Shown: positions 1-10,756, counted from the stretch's first letter. The stretch is 42,151 nucleotides of DNA from Burkholderiaceae bacterium (GCA_024709845.1 JANJVX010000195.1:1-42151), one strand, 5' to 3'. Numbers and translations: made by a program. The notes: a model not told the origin generated them from the letters alone.

Positions 1-352
1 CCGTGATGGCGTGCAGCGGCAGCGGGTCCAGGATGCCGGTCAACGGGCCACGAAACCCATCCCGCTCCGCAGGCCCCGCGCCCTGGCGTGCGAGGGCTAA
101 GGCCGCCGTGGCCGTGGGTGCCCAAGCCACCCGGGCGCCCAGTTCCTCGGCCCCGGCCTGCACCTTCAGGCGCAACGGCTCCATGCCACCAAACAGCCGC
201 GCGCAGCCCGACACCTCGGCCACCACGGCATCCTCCAGCAGCGCCACCCGGGGCGTGAACTGCAAGGCCCAGGTGCCGAGGGAGGCCGCATCAATGGGAG
301 AGGGGCTCGGCGGCAGGGAAAGGGGAAGCAACGCGGCCCAATGCCCGGGCAT
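1..352 (-). CDS. imuB: DNA polymerase Y-family protein ImuB (N-terminal part; runs off window)
   Basis: Minus-strand translation from ATG at 352: MPGHWAALLPLSLPPSPSPIDAASLGTWALQFTPRVALLEDAVVAEVSGCARLFGGMEPL..., typical of an ImuB N-terminus; overlaps the imuA 3' end by about 60 bp. Confidence 0.8.
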   Translation of the reverse strand, partial: MPGHWAALLPLSLPPSPSPIDAASLGTWALQFTPRVALLEDAVVAEVSGCARLFGGMEPLRLKVQAGAEELGARVAWAPTATAALALARQGAGPAERDGFRGPLTGILDPLPLHAIT

Positions 353-1082
353 AGGCGGACTCCTTGCGCGATGGTGCAGCCATGGGGGCAGGCAGTGTCC
401 GCAATCTGGGGGGCAGCACGCCTGCCAGGTTCATGGGCATGGCGGCCAGGTACAGGGGCTCGTCGAATGACGCGCCCCTGCGCTTGGGAATACGGACTTC
501 CAACTGCCACCCATCGGCCAGTGCGACACACACCCGCAAGGGTGCCGGTGAGGCGTCGTGCAGCGCGGTCAGGGGCCGGAACAGGAAGACCGGCGCACCG
601 CAGGACTGCGCATGGATCTGCAGGCGGCGAATCTGCCCGGGCCGGGCCTGGGGCAGCCAGGACAGCACGGCGCCCGTGGGGGCGGACTTCACGATCTGCT
701 CGGTGACCCACAGACCGTCCATGGGTGTGGTGGTCCGGACCCAGATCAGCTGGTCCGCCGATACCCCCAGTTGCGCCAGCCCCGGTGCATGCGGAGGCCT
801 GGGCGGCGCGATCAGGTAGATGCGGCCCCCGGACCGCACCAGCGCCGGGAGCGCAGGACCCAGCAGGCGCCATTCACACAGCGCCGCCTGCGGCAGGAGC
901 AGTTCCGTCAGGCTGTGCGTGGGCCAGCCACCGCCGGGCAACTGGGCATCAAGCGCCCCGAAGCCGGTGGGTACGGTGCGCGCTGCGGTGCCCCCGACCT
1001 CACAGCCACGCCAGACAGCATCGGCCACATGGCGCGGGAGCACGCCAGGATCGAAGGGGTTGGGAGCTGCGGGAACGGACAT
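291..1082 (-). CDS. imuA: Translesion DNA synthesis-associated protein ImuA (RecA/SulA-like)
   Basis: ORF 263 aa, VPTGFGALDAQLPGGGWPTHSLTELLLPQ...GEWRLLGPAL-like ImuA signature; followed by imuB; LexA box upstream. Confidence 0.88.
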   Translation of the reverse strand: MSVPAAPNPFDPGVLPRHVADAVWRGCEVGGTAARTVPTGFGALDAQLPGGGWPTHSLTELLLPQAALCEWRLLGPALPALVRSGGRIYLIAPPRPPHAPGLAQLGVSADQLIWVRTTTPMDGLWVTEQIVKSAPTGAVLSWLPQARPGQIRRLQIHAQSCGAPVFLFRPLTALHDASPAPLRVCVALADGWQLEVRIPKRRGASFDEPLYLAAMPMNLAGVLPPRLRTLPAPMAAPSRKESAYARALGRVASPFPAAEPLSH

Positions 1083-1125
1083 GGAAGGCCGCCTGGCGGG
1101 GCGGAATCTCGGAAAGATGTGAATA

Positions 1126-1141
1126 CTGTATAAAACATCAG
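1126..1141 (-). promoter_or_regulatory. Putative LexA/SOS box (CTGTATAAAACATCAG)
   Basis: CTG-N10-CAG within TACTGTATAAAACATCAGTATA, about 44 bp upstream of the imuA start codon. Confidence 0.82.
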
Positions 1142-1336
1142 TATACGCATGCCCTCCAGGCGCGTGAAGTGCTTTCTGCCCCCGGACCTGTGCCCAGCAA
1201 AATTGGTAGCAGCACCGTTTGCGCTGGTGCCGCTCTGGAGCTCTGCAAGGTTGTGTCTGCCCGGGTTTTCCGGAGTGCTGGAGCGGGTTCCATCCGGCGG
1301 CATCGATGGCAGCCCAGCGGCCGGTGAGCTCCCTGG

Positions 1337-1400
1337 TTTTTGAGCCAAATTGGCACTTTGCGCTTTGCAGTAAAGCGCTGGCAGCTATTCATTTAATAGC
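1337..1400 (-). repeat. Dispersed hairpin repeat family 1, copy A
   Basis: Minus strand: GCTATTAAATGAATAGCTGCCAGCGCTTTACTGCAAAGCGCAAAGTGCCAATTTGGCTCAAAAA; shares layout and sequence with the copies at 8754, 10757, 26311, 32794 and 41443. Confidence 0.85.
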
Positions 1401-1461
1401 TATAAAGCAGGTGGGCGGAAGGTGTAGCCATGGCAGACTGCGCGGTGCAAGGAGGATTGCC

Positions 1462-1797
1462 ATGGAAACGCAGGAACCCCTCATGGAACTGAGCGCCGTG
1501 ACCACCACCGTGGCCACGGCGGATGACGCACGGCGCCTGGCGCAGGCGGTGCTGCGGCAGCGCCTGGCCGCCTGCGTGCAGACCGAGCCCGTCACTTCGC
1601 ATTACCGCTGGCAGGGGGCGCTGCACGAAGAAGGGGAGCAGCGCCTGGTCTGCAAGACCACGGCCGCCGCCGTGCCAGCGCTGCTGGCCTTGCTGCGCGA
1701 ACTGCACCCTTACGAGCTGCCGCAGCTGGTGGTGCAGCCGCTGCAGGCCACGGCAGACTATGCGGGCTGGGTGCGGCAGGAGACGCAGGGCGGCTGA
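1462..1797 (+). CDS. cutA: Divalent-cation tolerance protein CutA
   Basis: METQEPLMELSAVTTTVATADDARRLAQAVLRQRLAACVQTEPVTSHYRWQGALHEEGEQRLVCKTT...YELPQLVVQPLQATADYAGWV; CutA1 family pattern. Confidence 0.9.
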   Translation: METQEPLMELSAVTTTVATADDARRLAQAVLRQRLAACVQTEPVTSHYRWQGALHEEGEQRLVCKTTAAAVPALLALLRELHPYELPQLVVQPLQATADYAGWVRQETQGG

Positions 1798-1803
1798 ACC
1801 ACG

Positions 1804-2880
1804 TCAGACCGCCAGGTCGATCTGCTGCACGGTGCCCGCGCCGCCGTCCTCGCGCAGGTAGACACTGGTTGCGCGCACGGCGCCCAGCGCGCTGTTGTCG
1901 GCGGTGCGCAGCGCGAACGGGGTGTCCAGCGCGCCCAGGTGGATTGCGCCCACGCCAGCCTCCTCCAGGGTGTGCAGGCTGCCGGTGCCGTCGGCGGAAG
2001 GCACCCACACGCGCAACTGGCCAAAGACCGTGTCGCTTTCGTCGATCCAGCCGTTGCCATCACCGTCGTGTGCGGCCAGCTCGGTAAAGCCGTTGCCGGT
2101 GGCCGGGCCGAACAGTTCCAGGCCGTTGTCGATGCGCTGGTTCTGGTTGCGGTCCAGCGCCAGGTAGCCGCGCGCGCCAGACAGCATGGGCACGGCCTCG
2201 GTCTGGCCGTCGCCATCGAGGTCGAAGGCAAAACGCAGATCCTGCAATTGCGCGGCCGTGCCGTCGAAATTGATGACCAGCGGGTCCACGGGCACGGCGG
2301 CGTCGCCCAGGCGCAGGCTGCTCCAGGATTCTTCGCGGTGGTAGCGCTGCATCTCCAGCTGCAGGGAGAAGCGGACCGCCTGCCCGTCGCGGGTGCGCAC
2401 CACCCCTTCGGCGCTGAACCGCGTGTATTCCGACTCCTCCAGCACCTCGTGGGTTTCATGGACCAGGCCAAAACCCGCGCCGCGCGGAGGTTCCGGCGCG
2501 GTGGCGTGGCGGGCGGGTGGGTGGGGCAGGTGGACCGGGTCCGTCGGCGTCTCCGGACTGACCACGGCCTGCGCGGCCACGCCGGTCAGGCGTTCGATCA
2601 GATCGCGGACCATGATCAGGTGGGGGGTCAGGTGTGCATCGTTGTCTGCACGCACGGGTGCACCGTTTGCCTGCACGGGCGCGGGAGCCAGAGCGGCTGC
2701 CTGCCGGGCCGCGCCGGAGATGTGCAGGGACGCGGCGCGGGCAAGGGGCTCCTGCGGCGTGGGGGTACCGCCGGATGCCGGGCGCTGCCCCACCCAGAGC
2801 TCCAGCCGCTCGGAGCGTGCGTGCACCCGGCTGGCGCTGTGCTGGGCCTGCAGGTGCAGGGCGGAAGACGCGACTTTCAT
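1804..2880 (-). CDS. Hypothetical protein with EF-hand/VCBS-like DxDGDG repeats
   Basis: Start MKVASSALHLQAQHSASRV at 2880; C-terminal motifs FDLDGDGQTEAVP, LDRNQNQRIDNGLELFG, HDGDGNGWIDESD resemble Ca2+-binding loops. Confidence 0.75.
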   Translation of the reverse strand: MKVASSALHLQAQHSASRVHARSERLELWVGQRPASGGTPTPQEPLARAASLHISGAARQAAALAPAPVQANGAPVRADNDAHLTPHLIMVRDLIERLTGVAAQAVVSPETPTDPVHLPHPPARHATAPEPPRGAGFGLVHETHEVLEESEYTRFSAEGVVRTRDGQAVRFSLQLEMQRYHREESWSSLRLGDAAVPVDPLVINFDGTAAQLQDLRFAFDLDGDGQTEAVPMLSGARGYLALDRNQNQRIDNGLELFGPATGNGFTELAAHDGDGNGWIDESDTVFGQLRVWVPSADGTGSLHTLEEAGVGAIHLGALDTPFALRTADNSALGAVRATSVYLREDGGAGTVQQIDLAV

Positions 2881-2942
2881 GGGCAGGCCTCCGGGGCACA
2901 AATAGACCCATTTCGGCCGAGCCGGAGAAAACTTGAGCGGCG

Positions 2943-5636
2943 TCAGACGGACTGCGGGGCGCCGCCTTCCAGCACCCGCTGCTCGAAGGCTTCCAGGGGC
3001 TCGGGGCGGCCAAACAGGTAGCCCTGGAAGGCACGGCAGCCGTGTTCCAGCAGGAACTGGTAGTGCGCCGTGGTCTCCACGCCTTCGGCGATCACCGCCA
3101 GGCCCAGCATGTGGGCCAGCGCGATGATGGTGTGGGCGATGGCGGCGTCCCTGGGGTCGAGCATCACGTCGCGCACGAATCCCTGGTCGATCTTGATCTG
3201 GTCCAGCGGCAGGCGCTTGAGGTAGCTCAGGCTGGAGTAGCCCGTGCCGAAGTCGTCCAGCGAAAAGCCCACGCCATGCGCCTTGAGCGCCTGCATGGTG
3301 GCAATGACACCGTCCACATCCTCCAGCAGCAGGCTTTCGGTCAGTTCCAGCTTGATGCGTGCGGGGTCGGCGCCGGTGCGCTCCAGGATGGCGAGCACCT
3401 GCGTGACGAAGTCGGCCTGGTGGAACTGGCGCGCGCTGACGTTGATGGCCAGGGTCAGATGGGCCAGCCGGGGGGCGTCCCGCCAGCGTGCCTGCTGGAA
3501 CAGGGCGGTCTCCAGGGCCCATTGGCCCAGGGGCAGGATGAGCCCGGTTTCTTCCGCCATGGGGATGAACAGCGCGGGCGAGACCAGGCCCTTGTCCGGG
3601 TGCTGCCAGCGCAGCAGCACCTCGGCGCCGGTCACGTGGCCGGTGCTGTCCACCTGGGGCTGGTACAGCAGCAGGAACTGCTCCATGCGCAGGCCGTCGT
3701 GCATCTCGGTTTCCAGCCGGGCCCGCTGGTTGATGGCCTCCTGCATGTCGGGGTCGAAAAAGCGCAGCGTGTTGCGCCCGGCATCCTTGGCGCGGTACAT
3801 GGCCAGGTCGGCCTGTTTGAGCACCTCGTCCGCCGAGGAGGGCTGCGGCTGGCACAGCAGGGTGGCACCAATGCTGGCCGTGAAGTGGTGCTCCTGCCCC
3901 AGCAGGTGGCAGGGCAGGCGCACCTGTGCCAGGATCAGTTCGCCAATCGTGCGCACCTGGGCGGCGGCCTCGGTGGCTTCCTGGCCGAGGTTCTGCAGCA
4001 CCAGCACGAATTCGTCGCCGCCCAGGCGGGCCACGGTGTCCTGCTCGCGCAGGCTGGTGCGCAGGCGCCGGCCCATTTCCACCAGCAGCAGGTCGCCCAC
4101 CTCGTGGCCCCGGGTGTCGTTCAGGGTCTTGAAGTTGTCGATGTCCACGAACAGCACGGCCGCGTGGTGTCCGGTGCGGGCGCTGCTGGCCATCACCTGC
4201 TGCAGGCGGTCGGCCAGCAGGCGCCGGTTGGGCAGGCCGGTGAGGGCGTCGTAGAAGGCCAGAAAGCGGGCCTCCTTCTCGGCGGCCTTGCGGGCCGAGA
4301 TGTCGATGTCGATGCAAAACATCTCGGGCGCCTGGCCCGGCACCGCGATCCGGGTATGGCTGGAAAAGACGTCCACCAGCGAGCCGTCCTTGCGCCGCAG
4401 GCGCAGTTCGCCCGCCGGAATGGGCTGGCCTGTGGCAAACATGGCGGCGATGTCCTTGCGCACCGGCTCGCGCATTTCGGCGGGAATGATCAGGTCCAGC
4501 AGGTTCTTGCCCAGGGCCTCCTGTTCGGAGTAGCCGTAGAGGGTTTCCGAGGCCTTGTTCCAGTAGGTGGTCGTGCCGTCGGAGCCATAGCCCTGCACCG
4601 AGATGGAGGGAATGTCGCGCAGCAGCGAGCGAAAGCGCAGTTCGGATTCGCGCAGGGCCTCCTCGGCCTGGGTGCGCTGGGTGATGTCGCGGGCAATGAA
4701 GACCACGGCGGCGTGGCCATGCACCCGGGCGCCCAGGGGGCGGGCCCGGCCCTCGAACTGGCGCACACCCGAGAGCGTGGCCATTTCATACTCGAAGCTG
4801 CGGGTGTCGCCCTGCCGCAGGGTGTCGCGGATCAGCTCCAGAAAGCTGTTGGCCTGCGGCGCCGGCAGAACCTCGTGCAGCTTCTTGCCCAGCAAGGTTC
4901 GGGCAGGGGCGAGCAGGGCTTGCTCGTTGGAGGACAGCACTTCCACATAGCGCCCCTGGTCATCGATCACCAGCAGCTCATCGGGAATGGCGGCGGTAAT
5001 GGCCCGCAGGCGCGCGGCACTGTTGGCCAGTGCCTGTTCGGTGGCCATGCGGTCCTCCACATCGCGCAGCAGCAGGCCCACCAGGGCGGTGGTGGGCAGC
5101 GAGAGCAGAAACAGCGGCAGGGTCAGCGTCTGGTTCATCTGCTGCGCCAGGTCGCCAGGCAGAAGCTGGGCGGTGGCCAGCACCAGGGCATGCAGCACCA
5201 GGCCAAAGGCCAGCAAGGGCACGGGCTTGATGTCCAGGCGGCCGCGCGCATGCGCATGGCGGTAGGCCAGGCCCAGGAGGGCGGACAGGGCGATGGTCCC
5301 GAGTCCCACACTGGTGCCCGCGCCGCCGATCCACAGGCGCGCGGCGGCAGCCATCACGGCGGCAATCGCGGCCACGATGGGGCCGCCAAACACACCGGCC
5401 ATGCTCAGCACCACGGAGCGCACATCAAAGATGGCGCCCGACATCTCGAACACCGGGCTGAAGATGCTGATGGCGGCAATGCCCCCGAACAGCAGGCCGG
5501 AGGTGATGCGTCCGGCCATGGGCTTCTGATGCCACAGGCGGATATGGACCCCATGCAGGAAGCACAGGGTCAGCAGCAGGGCCAGGGCCTTGACCAGCTC
5601 AGTGAACATGAGGCACGTGAACCTGTCCGCAGGCAT
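2943..5636 (-). CDS. Membrane-anchored PAS-GGDEF-EAL protein (bifunctional diguanylate cyclase/phosphodiesterase) with 5TM (5TMR-LYT-like) sensor
   Basis: N-terminal hydrophobic 5TM-like region, PAS domains, RLGGDEFVLVL and EVLLRWQHP...DDFGTGYSSLSYLKRLPLDQIKID. The start could be the internal Met at 5609. Confidence 0.9.
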   Translation of the reverse strand: MPADRFTCLMFTELVKALALLLTLCFLHGVHIRLWHQKPMAGRITSGLLFGGIAAISIFSPVFEMSGAIFDVRSVVLSMAGVFGGPIVAAIAAVMAAAARLWIGGAGTSVGLGTIALSALLGLAYRHAHARGRLDIKPVPLLAFGLVLHALVLATAQLLPGDLAQQMNQTLTLPLFLLSLPTTALVGLLLRDVEDRMATEQALANSAARLRAITAAIPDELLVIDDQGRYVEVLSSNEQALLAPARTLLGKKLHEVLPAPQANSFLELIRDTLRQGDTRSFEYEMATLSGVRQFEGRARPLGARVHGHAAVVFIARDITQRTQAEEALRESELRFRSLLRDIPSISVQGYGSDGTTTYWNKASETLYGYSEQEALGKNLLDLIIPAEMREPVRKDIAAMFATGQPIPAGELRLRRKDGSLVDVFSSHTRIAVPGQAPEMFCIDIDISARKAAEKEARFLAFYDALTGLPNRRLLADRLQQVMASSARTGHHAAVLFVDIDNFKTLNDTRGHEVGDLLLVEMGRRLRTSLREQDTVARLGGDEFVLVLQNLGQEATEAAAQVRTIGELILAQVRLPCHLLGQEHHFTASIGATLLCQPQPSSADEVLKQADLAMYRAKDAGRNTLRFFDPDMQEAINQRARLETEMHDGLRMEQFLLLYQPQVDSTGHVTGAEVLLRWQHPDKGLVSPALFIPMAEETGLILPLGQWALETALFQQARWRDAPRLAHLTLAINVSARQFHQADFVTQVLAILERTGADPARIKLELTESLLLEDVDGVIATMQALKAHGVGFSLDDFGTGYSSLSYLKRLPLDQIKIDQGFVRDVMLDPRDAAIAHTIIALAHMLGLAVIAEGVETTAHYQFLLEHGCRAFQGYLFGRPEPLEAFEQRVLEGGAPQSV

Positions 5637-5756
5637 TGCGGGCAGATGGCGGGAGTCAACGAGGTGCCATCATCCGGCAATTGGCGCCGGGAGTAAACGG
5701 GCAAAGATAGAGAGCCGCGACCATGCGGGCGGGCATGGCGCGCGCGGGGTCCGGGG

Positions 5757-7223
<1,467 letters not shown>

Positions 7224-7251
7224 TGGCGGGTTCGTAGAATCACTGCATTCT

Positions 7252-8724
7252 ATGAAACGCGCACTCCCCCTTCTGGGCCTGCTGGCCTGTCTTGCCGCTG
7301 GCGCTGCCACCGCGCAGCCTGCCCGCTCTTCCCAACCGCCTGCCAAGGGTGCCTCCACGGCCCAGGCCGGGGCGCTGCCTGCACCGGTTGCGTCTCCCCG
7401 GGCGCAGCAATTCGTGCTCTCCAATGGCATGCAGCTGATCGTGCAGCCCGACCGGCGCGCGCCCACGGCCGTGCACATGGTGTGGCTGCGCGTGGGCGCG
7501 ATGGACGAGGTGGACGGCACCTCGGGCGTGGCCCATGTGCTGGAGCACATGATGTTCAAGGGCTCCAAGGTGGTGCCGCCGGGCGATTTTTCGCGCCGCG
7601 TGGCGGCGCTGGGCGGCACCGAGAACGCTTTCACCAGCCGGGACTACACCGGTTACTACCAGCAGATTCCGGCACACCGGCTCGAAGACGTGATGCGCCT
7701 GGAGGCCGACCGCTTTGCCAACAACCATTGGCCCGATGCCGAGTTCCGCAAGGAGATCGAGGTGGTCAAGGAAGAGCGCCGCCTGCGCACCGAAGACCAG
7801 CCGCGTGCCCTGCTGTGGGAGCAGCTCAGCGCCGCCGCCTTCACGGCGTCGCCTTACCGCCGCCCGGTGGTGGGCTGGATGAGCGACCTGGAGGCCATGA
7901 CCCCCGAGGATGTGCGCCAGTTCCACCGCCAGTGGTACGTGCCGGGCAACGCCGCCGTGGTGGTGGCGGGCGATGTGGATGTGCAGCAGGTGCGCGCGCT
8001 GGCCGAAAAGTACTACGGCAGCATTCCGCCGCGTGCCCTGCCCGAGCGCAAGCCGCGCACCGAGCCGCCACAGCGCGGCCTGCGGCGCATTGCCGTCAAG
8101 GCGCCCGCCGAGCAGGCCTATGTGGCGCTGTCTTTCCGTGTGCCTGGCCTGAGTGCGGCCGATGCGCCCACGGCCGATGACCGGGACGCGCTGGCGCTGG
8201 TGGTGCTCTCGGCCGTGCTCAGCGGCTACGACGGCGCGCGGCTGGAACGCGCGCTCAGCCAGGGGCCGCAGCGCGTGGCCGACAGCGCGGACAGCTCGGC
8301 CTCGGTGGTCGGGCGGGGGCCTGCCCAGTTTGTTCTGACGGGGGTGCCAGCGCAGGGCAAGACCGCGCAGCAGGTGGAGGATGCCTTGCGCGCCGAGGTG
8401 GCGCGCATCGCCCGCGATGGCGTGACCCCGGCCGAGCTCGAACGCGTGAAGACGCAGTGGGTGGCCAGCAAGGTGTATGGCCGGGACTCGCTCCACAGCC
8501 AGGCCAACGAGCTGGGCAGCTACTGGGTGCAGGGCTTTGTGCTCGATGCCGAAGACCGCATCCTGGCGCAGTTGCGCGCCGTGACGCCCCAGCAGGTGCA
8601 GTCGGTGGCGCAGCGCTATTTTGGGGACGACCAGCTCACCGTGGCCACCCTGCTGCCGCAACCGCTGGCCACCGCCGCGCCGCGCACGCCTGCCGCCGCA
8701 GGGGGCACGGGCTCCCGCCATTGA
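7252..8724 (+). CDS. M16 family zinc metallopeptidase (catalytic subunit type)
   Basis: MKRALPLLGLLACLAAGAATA signal peptide; HVLEHMMFKG (HxxEH) motif; M16 domain layout. Confidence 0.92.
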   Translation: MKRALPLLGLLACLAAGAATAQPARSSQPPAKGASTAQAGALPAPVASPRAQQFVLSNGMQLIVQPDRRAPTAVHMVWLRVGAMDEVDGTSGVAHVLEHMMFKGSKVVPPGDFSRRVAALGGTENAFTSRDYTGYYQQIPAHRLEDVMRLEADRFANNHWPDAEFRKEIEVVKEERRLRTEDQPRALLWEQLSAAAFTASPYRRPVVGWMSDLEAMTPEDVRQFHRQWYVPGNAAVVVAGDVDVQQVRALAEKYYGSIPPRALPERKPRTEPPQRGLRRIAVKAPAEQAYVALSFRVPGLSAADAPTADDRDALALVVLSAVLSGYDGARLERALSQGPQRVADSADSSASVVGRGPAQFVLTGVPAQGKTAQQVEDALRAEVARIARDGVTPAELERVKTQWVASKVYGRDSLHSQANELGSYWVQGFVLDAEDRILAQLRAVTPQQVQSVAQRYFGDDQLTVATLLPQPLATAAPRTPAAAGGTGSRH

Positions 8725-8747
8725 CACCGCAGAAAAGCAGAACACCC

Positions 8748-10094
8748 ATGAACGCTATTAAATGGATAGCTGCTCGCGCTTTATTGGTAAGCGCTGGAGC
8801 GGTTTTTTATGCTCAATCCGCCTGGGCCTTGCTGCCCATCCAGCACTGGCAGGAGCCCAGCGGGGCGCGGGTCTGGCTGGTGGAGAGCCCGGCCATTCCG
8901 ATGGTGGATATCCAGATCGACTTCGACGCCGGCAGCCGCCGCGACCCGGCCGCGAAGGCCGGGCTGGCCCGTGCCGTGGCCAGCATGGTCTCCAAGGGGG
9001 TGCGCGCCGGGCGGGGGGCTGCGGCGCTGGATGAAAACGCCCTGGGTGAGGCCTGGGCCGATCTCGGGGGGCAGTTTGAGGCCAGCGCCGGCAACGATGC
9101 CCTGAGCTTTTCGCTGCGCTCGCTGACCGCCCCCGACCTGCTCGACAAGGCCGTCCACCTGGCCGCGCGCCAGATGGCCGAGCCCGCCTGGCCGCAGGAC
9201 GTGTGGGAGCGCGATCGCGCGCGCTGGAGTGCCTCCATCCGCGAGGCCGATACGCGCCCCGGCACGGTGGCGGGCAAGGCCTATGCCGAGGCGGTGTATG
9301 GCACCCATCCGTATGGGCAGCGCGCCACCGAGGCGACCCTGGCGCGCATCCAGGTGGCCGATATGCAGCAGTTTCACGCCCGCTACCTCGATGTCTGCCG
9401 CGCGCGCGTGCACATCGTGGGCGCGGTCGAGCGCGCACAGGCGCGCCTGCTGGTGGCGGCCTTGCTGTCGCGCCTGCCCGCGGCCAGCCGCTGCGAACCC
9501 CTGCCCGCCGTGCCCGAGGTGCAGGCGCTGGCGGCCCCGGTGCAGAAGGACATTGCTTTTGCCTCGGCGCAGTCGCATGTGCTCATCGGCCAGCCCGGCT
9601 TCAAGCGCAGCGACCCGGACTTTCTCGCGCTGCTGGTGGGCAACCACATCCTGGGCGGTGGCGGCTTTGTCTCGCGCCTGACGGAAGAGGTGCGCGAGAA
9701 GCGCGGCCTGAGTTACAGCGTCTACAGCGGCTTCGCCCCCGGCCTGCACGCGGGCGCCTTCACCGTCGGCCTGCAGACCCGGCCCGACCAGGCGGCGCAG
9801 GCCGTGCAGGTGGTGCGCGAGGTGCTGGAGCGTTTCGTGGCCGAGGGGCCCACCGAAGAGGAACTGCGCGCTGCCAAGGACAACCTGGTGGGCGGCTTTG
9901 CGCTGCGCATCGACAGCAACCGCAAGTGGCTGGGCCAGGTGGTGAACATTGCCGCCAACGGGCTGCCGCTCGACTATCTGGAGGGCTGGACAAAGCGCGT
10001 GGAGGCACTCACCGTGGCCGACATCCGCGCCGCCATGGCGCGCAAGCTCCAGCCCGCGCGCATGGTCACCGTGGTGCTGGGGGCCCAGCCATGA
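8748..10094 (+). CDS. M16 family peptidase-like protein (apparently lacks HxxEH)
   Basis: ORF after the first M16 gene; LLPIQHWQEPSGARVWLVESPAIPMVDIQIDFDAGSRRDPAAKAGLARAVASMV...EEVREKRGLSYSVYSGF; no HxxEH seen. Confidence 0.9.
   Translation: MNAIKWIAARALLVSAGAVFYAQSAWALLPIQHWQEPSGARVWLVESPAIPMVDIQIDFDAGSRRDPAAKAGLARAVASMVSKGVRAGRGAAALDENALGEAWADLGGQFEASAGNDALSFSLRSLTAPDLLDKAVHLAARQMAEPAWPQDVWERDRARWSASIREADTRPGTVAGKAYAEAVYGTHPYGQRATEATLARIQVADMQQFHARYLDVCRARVHIVGAVERAQARLLVAALLSRLPAASRCEPLPAVPEVQALAAPVQKDIAFASAQSHVLIGQPGFKRSDPDFLALLVGNHILGGGGFVSRLTEEVREKRGLSYSVYSGFAPGLHAGAFTVGLQTRPDQAAQAVQVVREVLERFVAEGPTEEELRAAKDNLVGGFALRIDSNRKWLGQVVNIAANGLPLDYLEGWTKRVEALTVADIRAAMARKLQPARMVTVVLGAQP
8754..8808 (+). 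repeat. Dispersed hairpin repeat family 1, copy B (inside the M16 signal-peptide coding region)
   Basis: GCTATTAAATGGATAGCTGCTCGCGCTTTATTGGTAAGCGCTGGAGCGGTTTTTT; hairpin GCGCTT-N7-AAGCGC. Confidence 0.85.
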
Positions 10095-10753
10095 GCCGGC
10101 GCCTCACGCCCGCGCAGGCCGCCGCCGCCATGCGCCAGCCCCCTGCGGCCGCGCCTGCGGCGGCCCCCCAAAAACCCAAGAAGCCGCCAGCGCCGCAGGG
10201 CACGGGCGAGGTGCGCATCATTGGCGGCCAGTGGAAGCGCACGCGCTTGCCGGTGCCGCAACTGCCCGGCCTGCGCCCCACGCCTGACCGCGTGCGCGAG
10301 ACGCTGTTCAACTGGCTGGGCCAGGACCTGACCGGCTGGCGCTGCCTCGATGCCTTTGCCGGCACCGGCGCGCTGGGGCTGGAGGCGGCCTCGCGCGGTG
10401 CGGCCAGCGTGCAACTGGTGGAGCAGGACGCGGGCCTGGTCGCCCGGCTGGGCCAGTTGTGCCAGCGCCTGCAGGCCAAGGCCGTGCAGGTGCGGCGTGG
10501 AGACGGCATGGCGGCGCTGCAGCAGTGCGCGCCGGCCAGCCAGGACCTGATCTTCCTCGACCCGCCGTTTGAAAGCCCGCTGTTCCAGTCCGCGCTGCAG
10601 GCCGCCGCCCGCGCGCTGGCCCCCAAGGGCTTTGTCTACCTGGAGGCGCCCACGCAGTGGACTGCCGAGACGCTGGCGCCGCTGGGCCTGGCGCCGCACC
10701 GCCACCTGAAGGCCGGCGCGGTGCATGCGCACCTGTTGCAGCCGCTGACCTGA
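10091..10753 (+). CDS. rsmD: 16S rRNA (guanine(966)-N(2))-methyltransferase RsmD
   Basis: VRIIGGQWKRTRLPVPQLPGLRPTPDRVRETLFNWLGQDL...LDAFAGTGALGLEAASRGA...LIFLDPPFE; ATGA overlap with the upstream gene. Confidence 0.94.
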   Translation: MSRRLTPAQAAAAMRQPPAAAPAAAPQKPKKPPAPQGTGEVRIIGGQWKRTRLPVPQLPGLRPTPDRVRETLFNWLGQDLTGWRCLDAFAGTGALGLEAASRGAASVQLVEQDAGLVARLGQLCQRLQAKAVQVRRGDGMAALQQCAPASQDLIFLDPPFESPLFQSALQAAARALAPKGFVYLEAPTQWTAETLAPLGLAPHRHLKAGAVHAHLLQPLT

Positions 10754-10756
10754 ATT

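Noticed and set aside
1138-1392. Small ORFs between imuA and cutA
   Set aside because: No recognisable motifs; the region is better explained by the LexA promoter, spacer and repeat copy A.
3042-5696. 884-aa plus-strand ORF
   Set aside because: Antisense shadow of the GGDEF-EAL gene; low-complexity G/H/Q-rich translation typical of GC-rich opposite frames.
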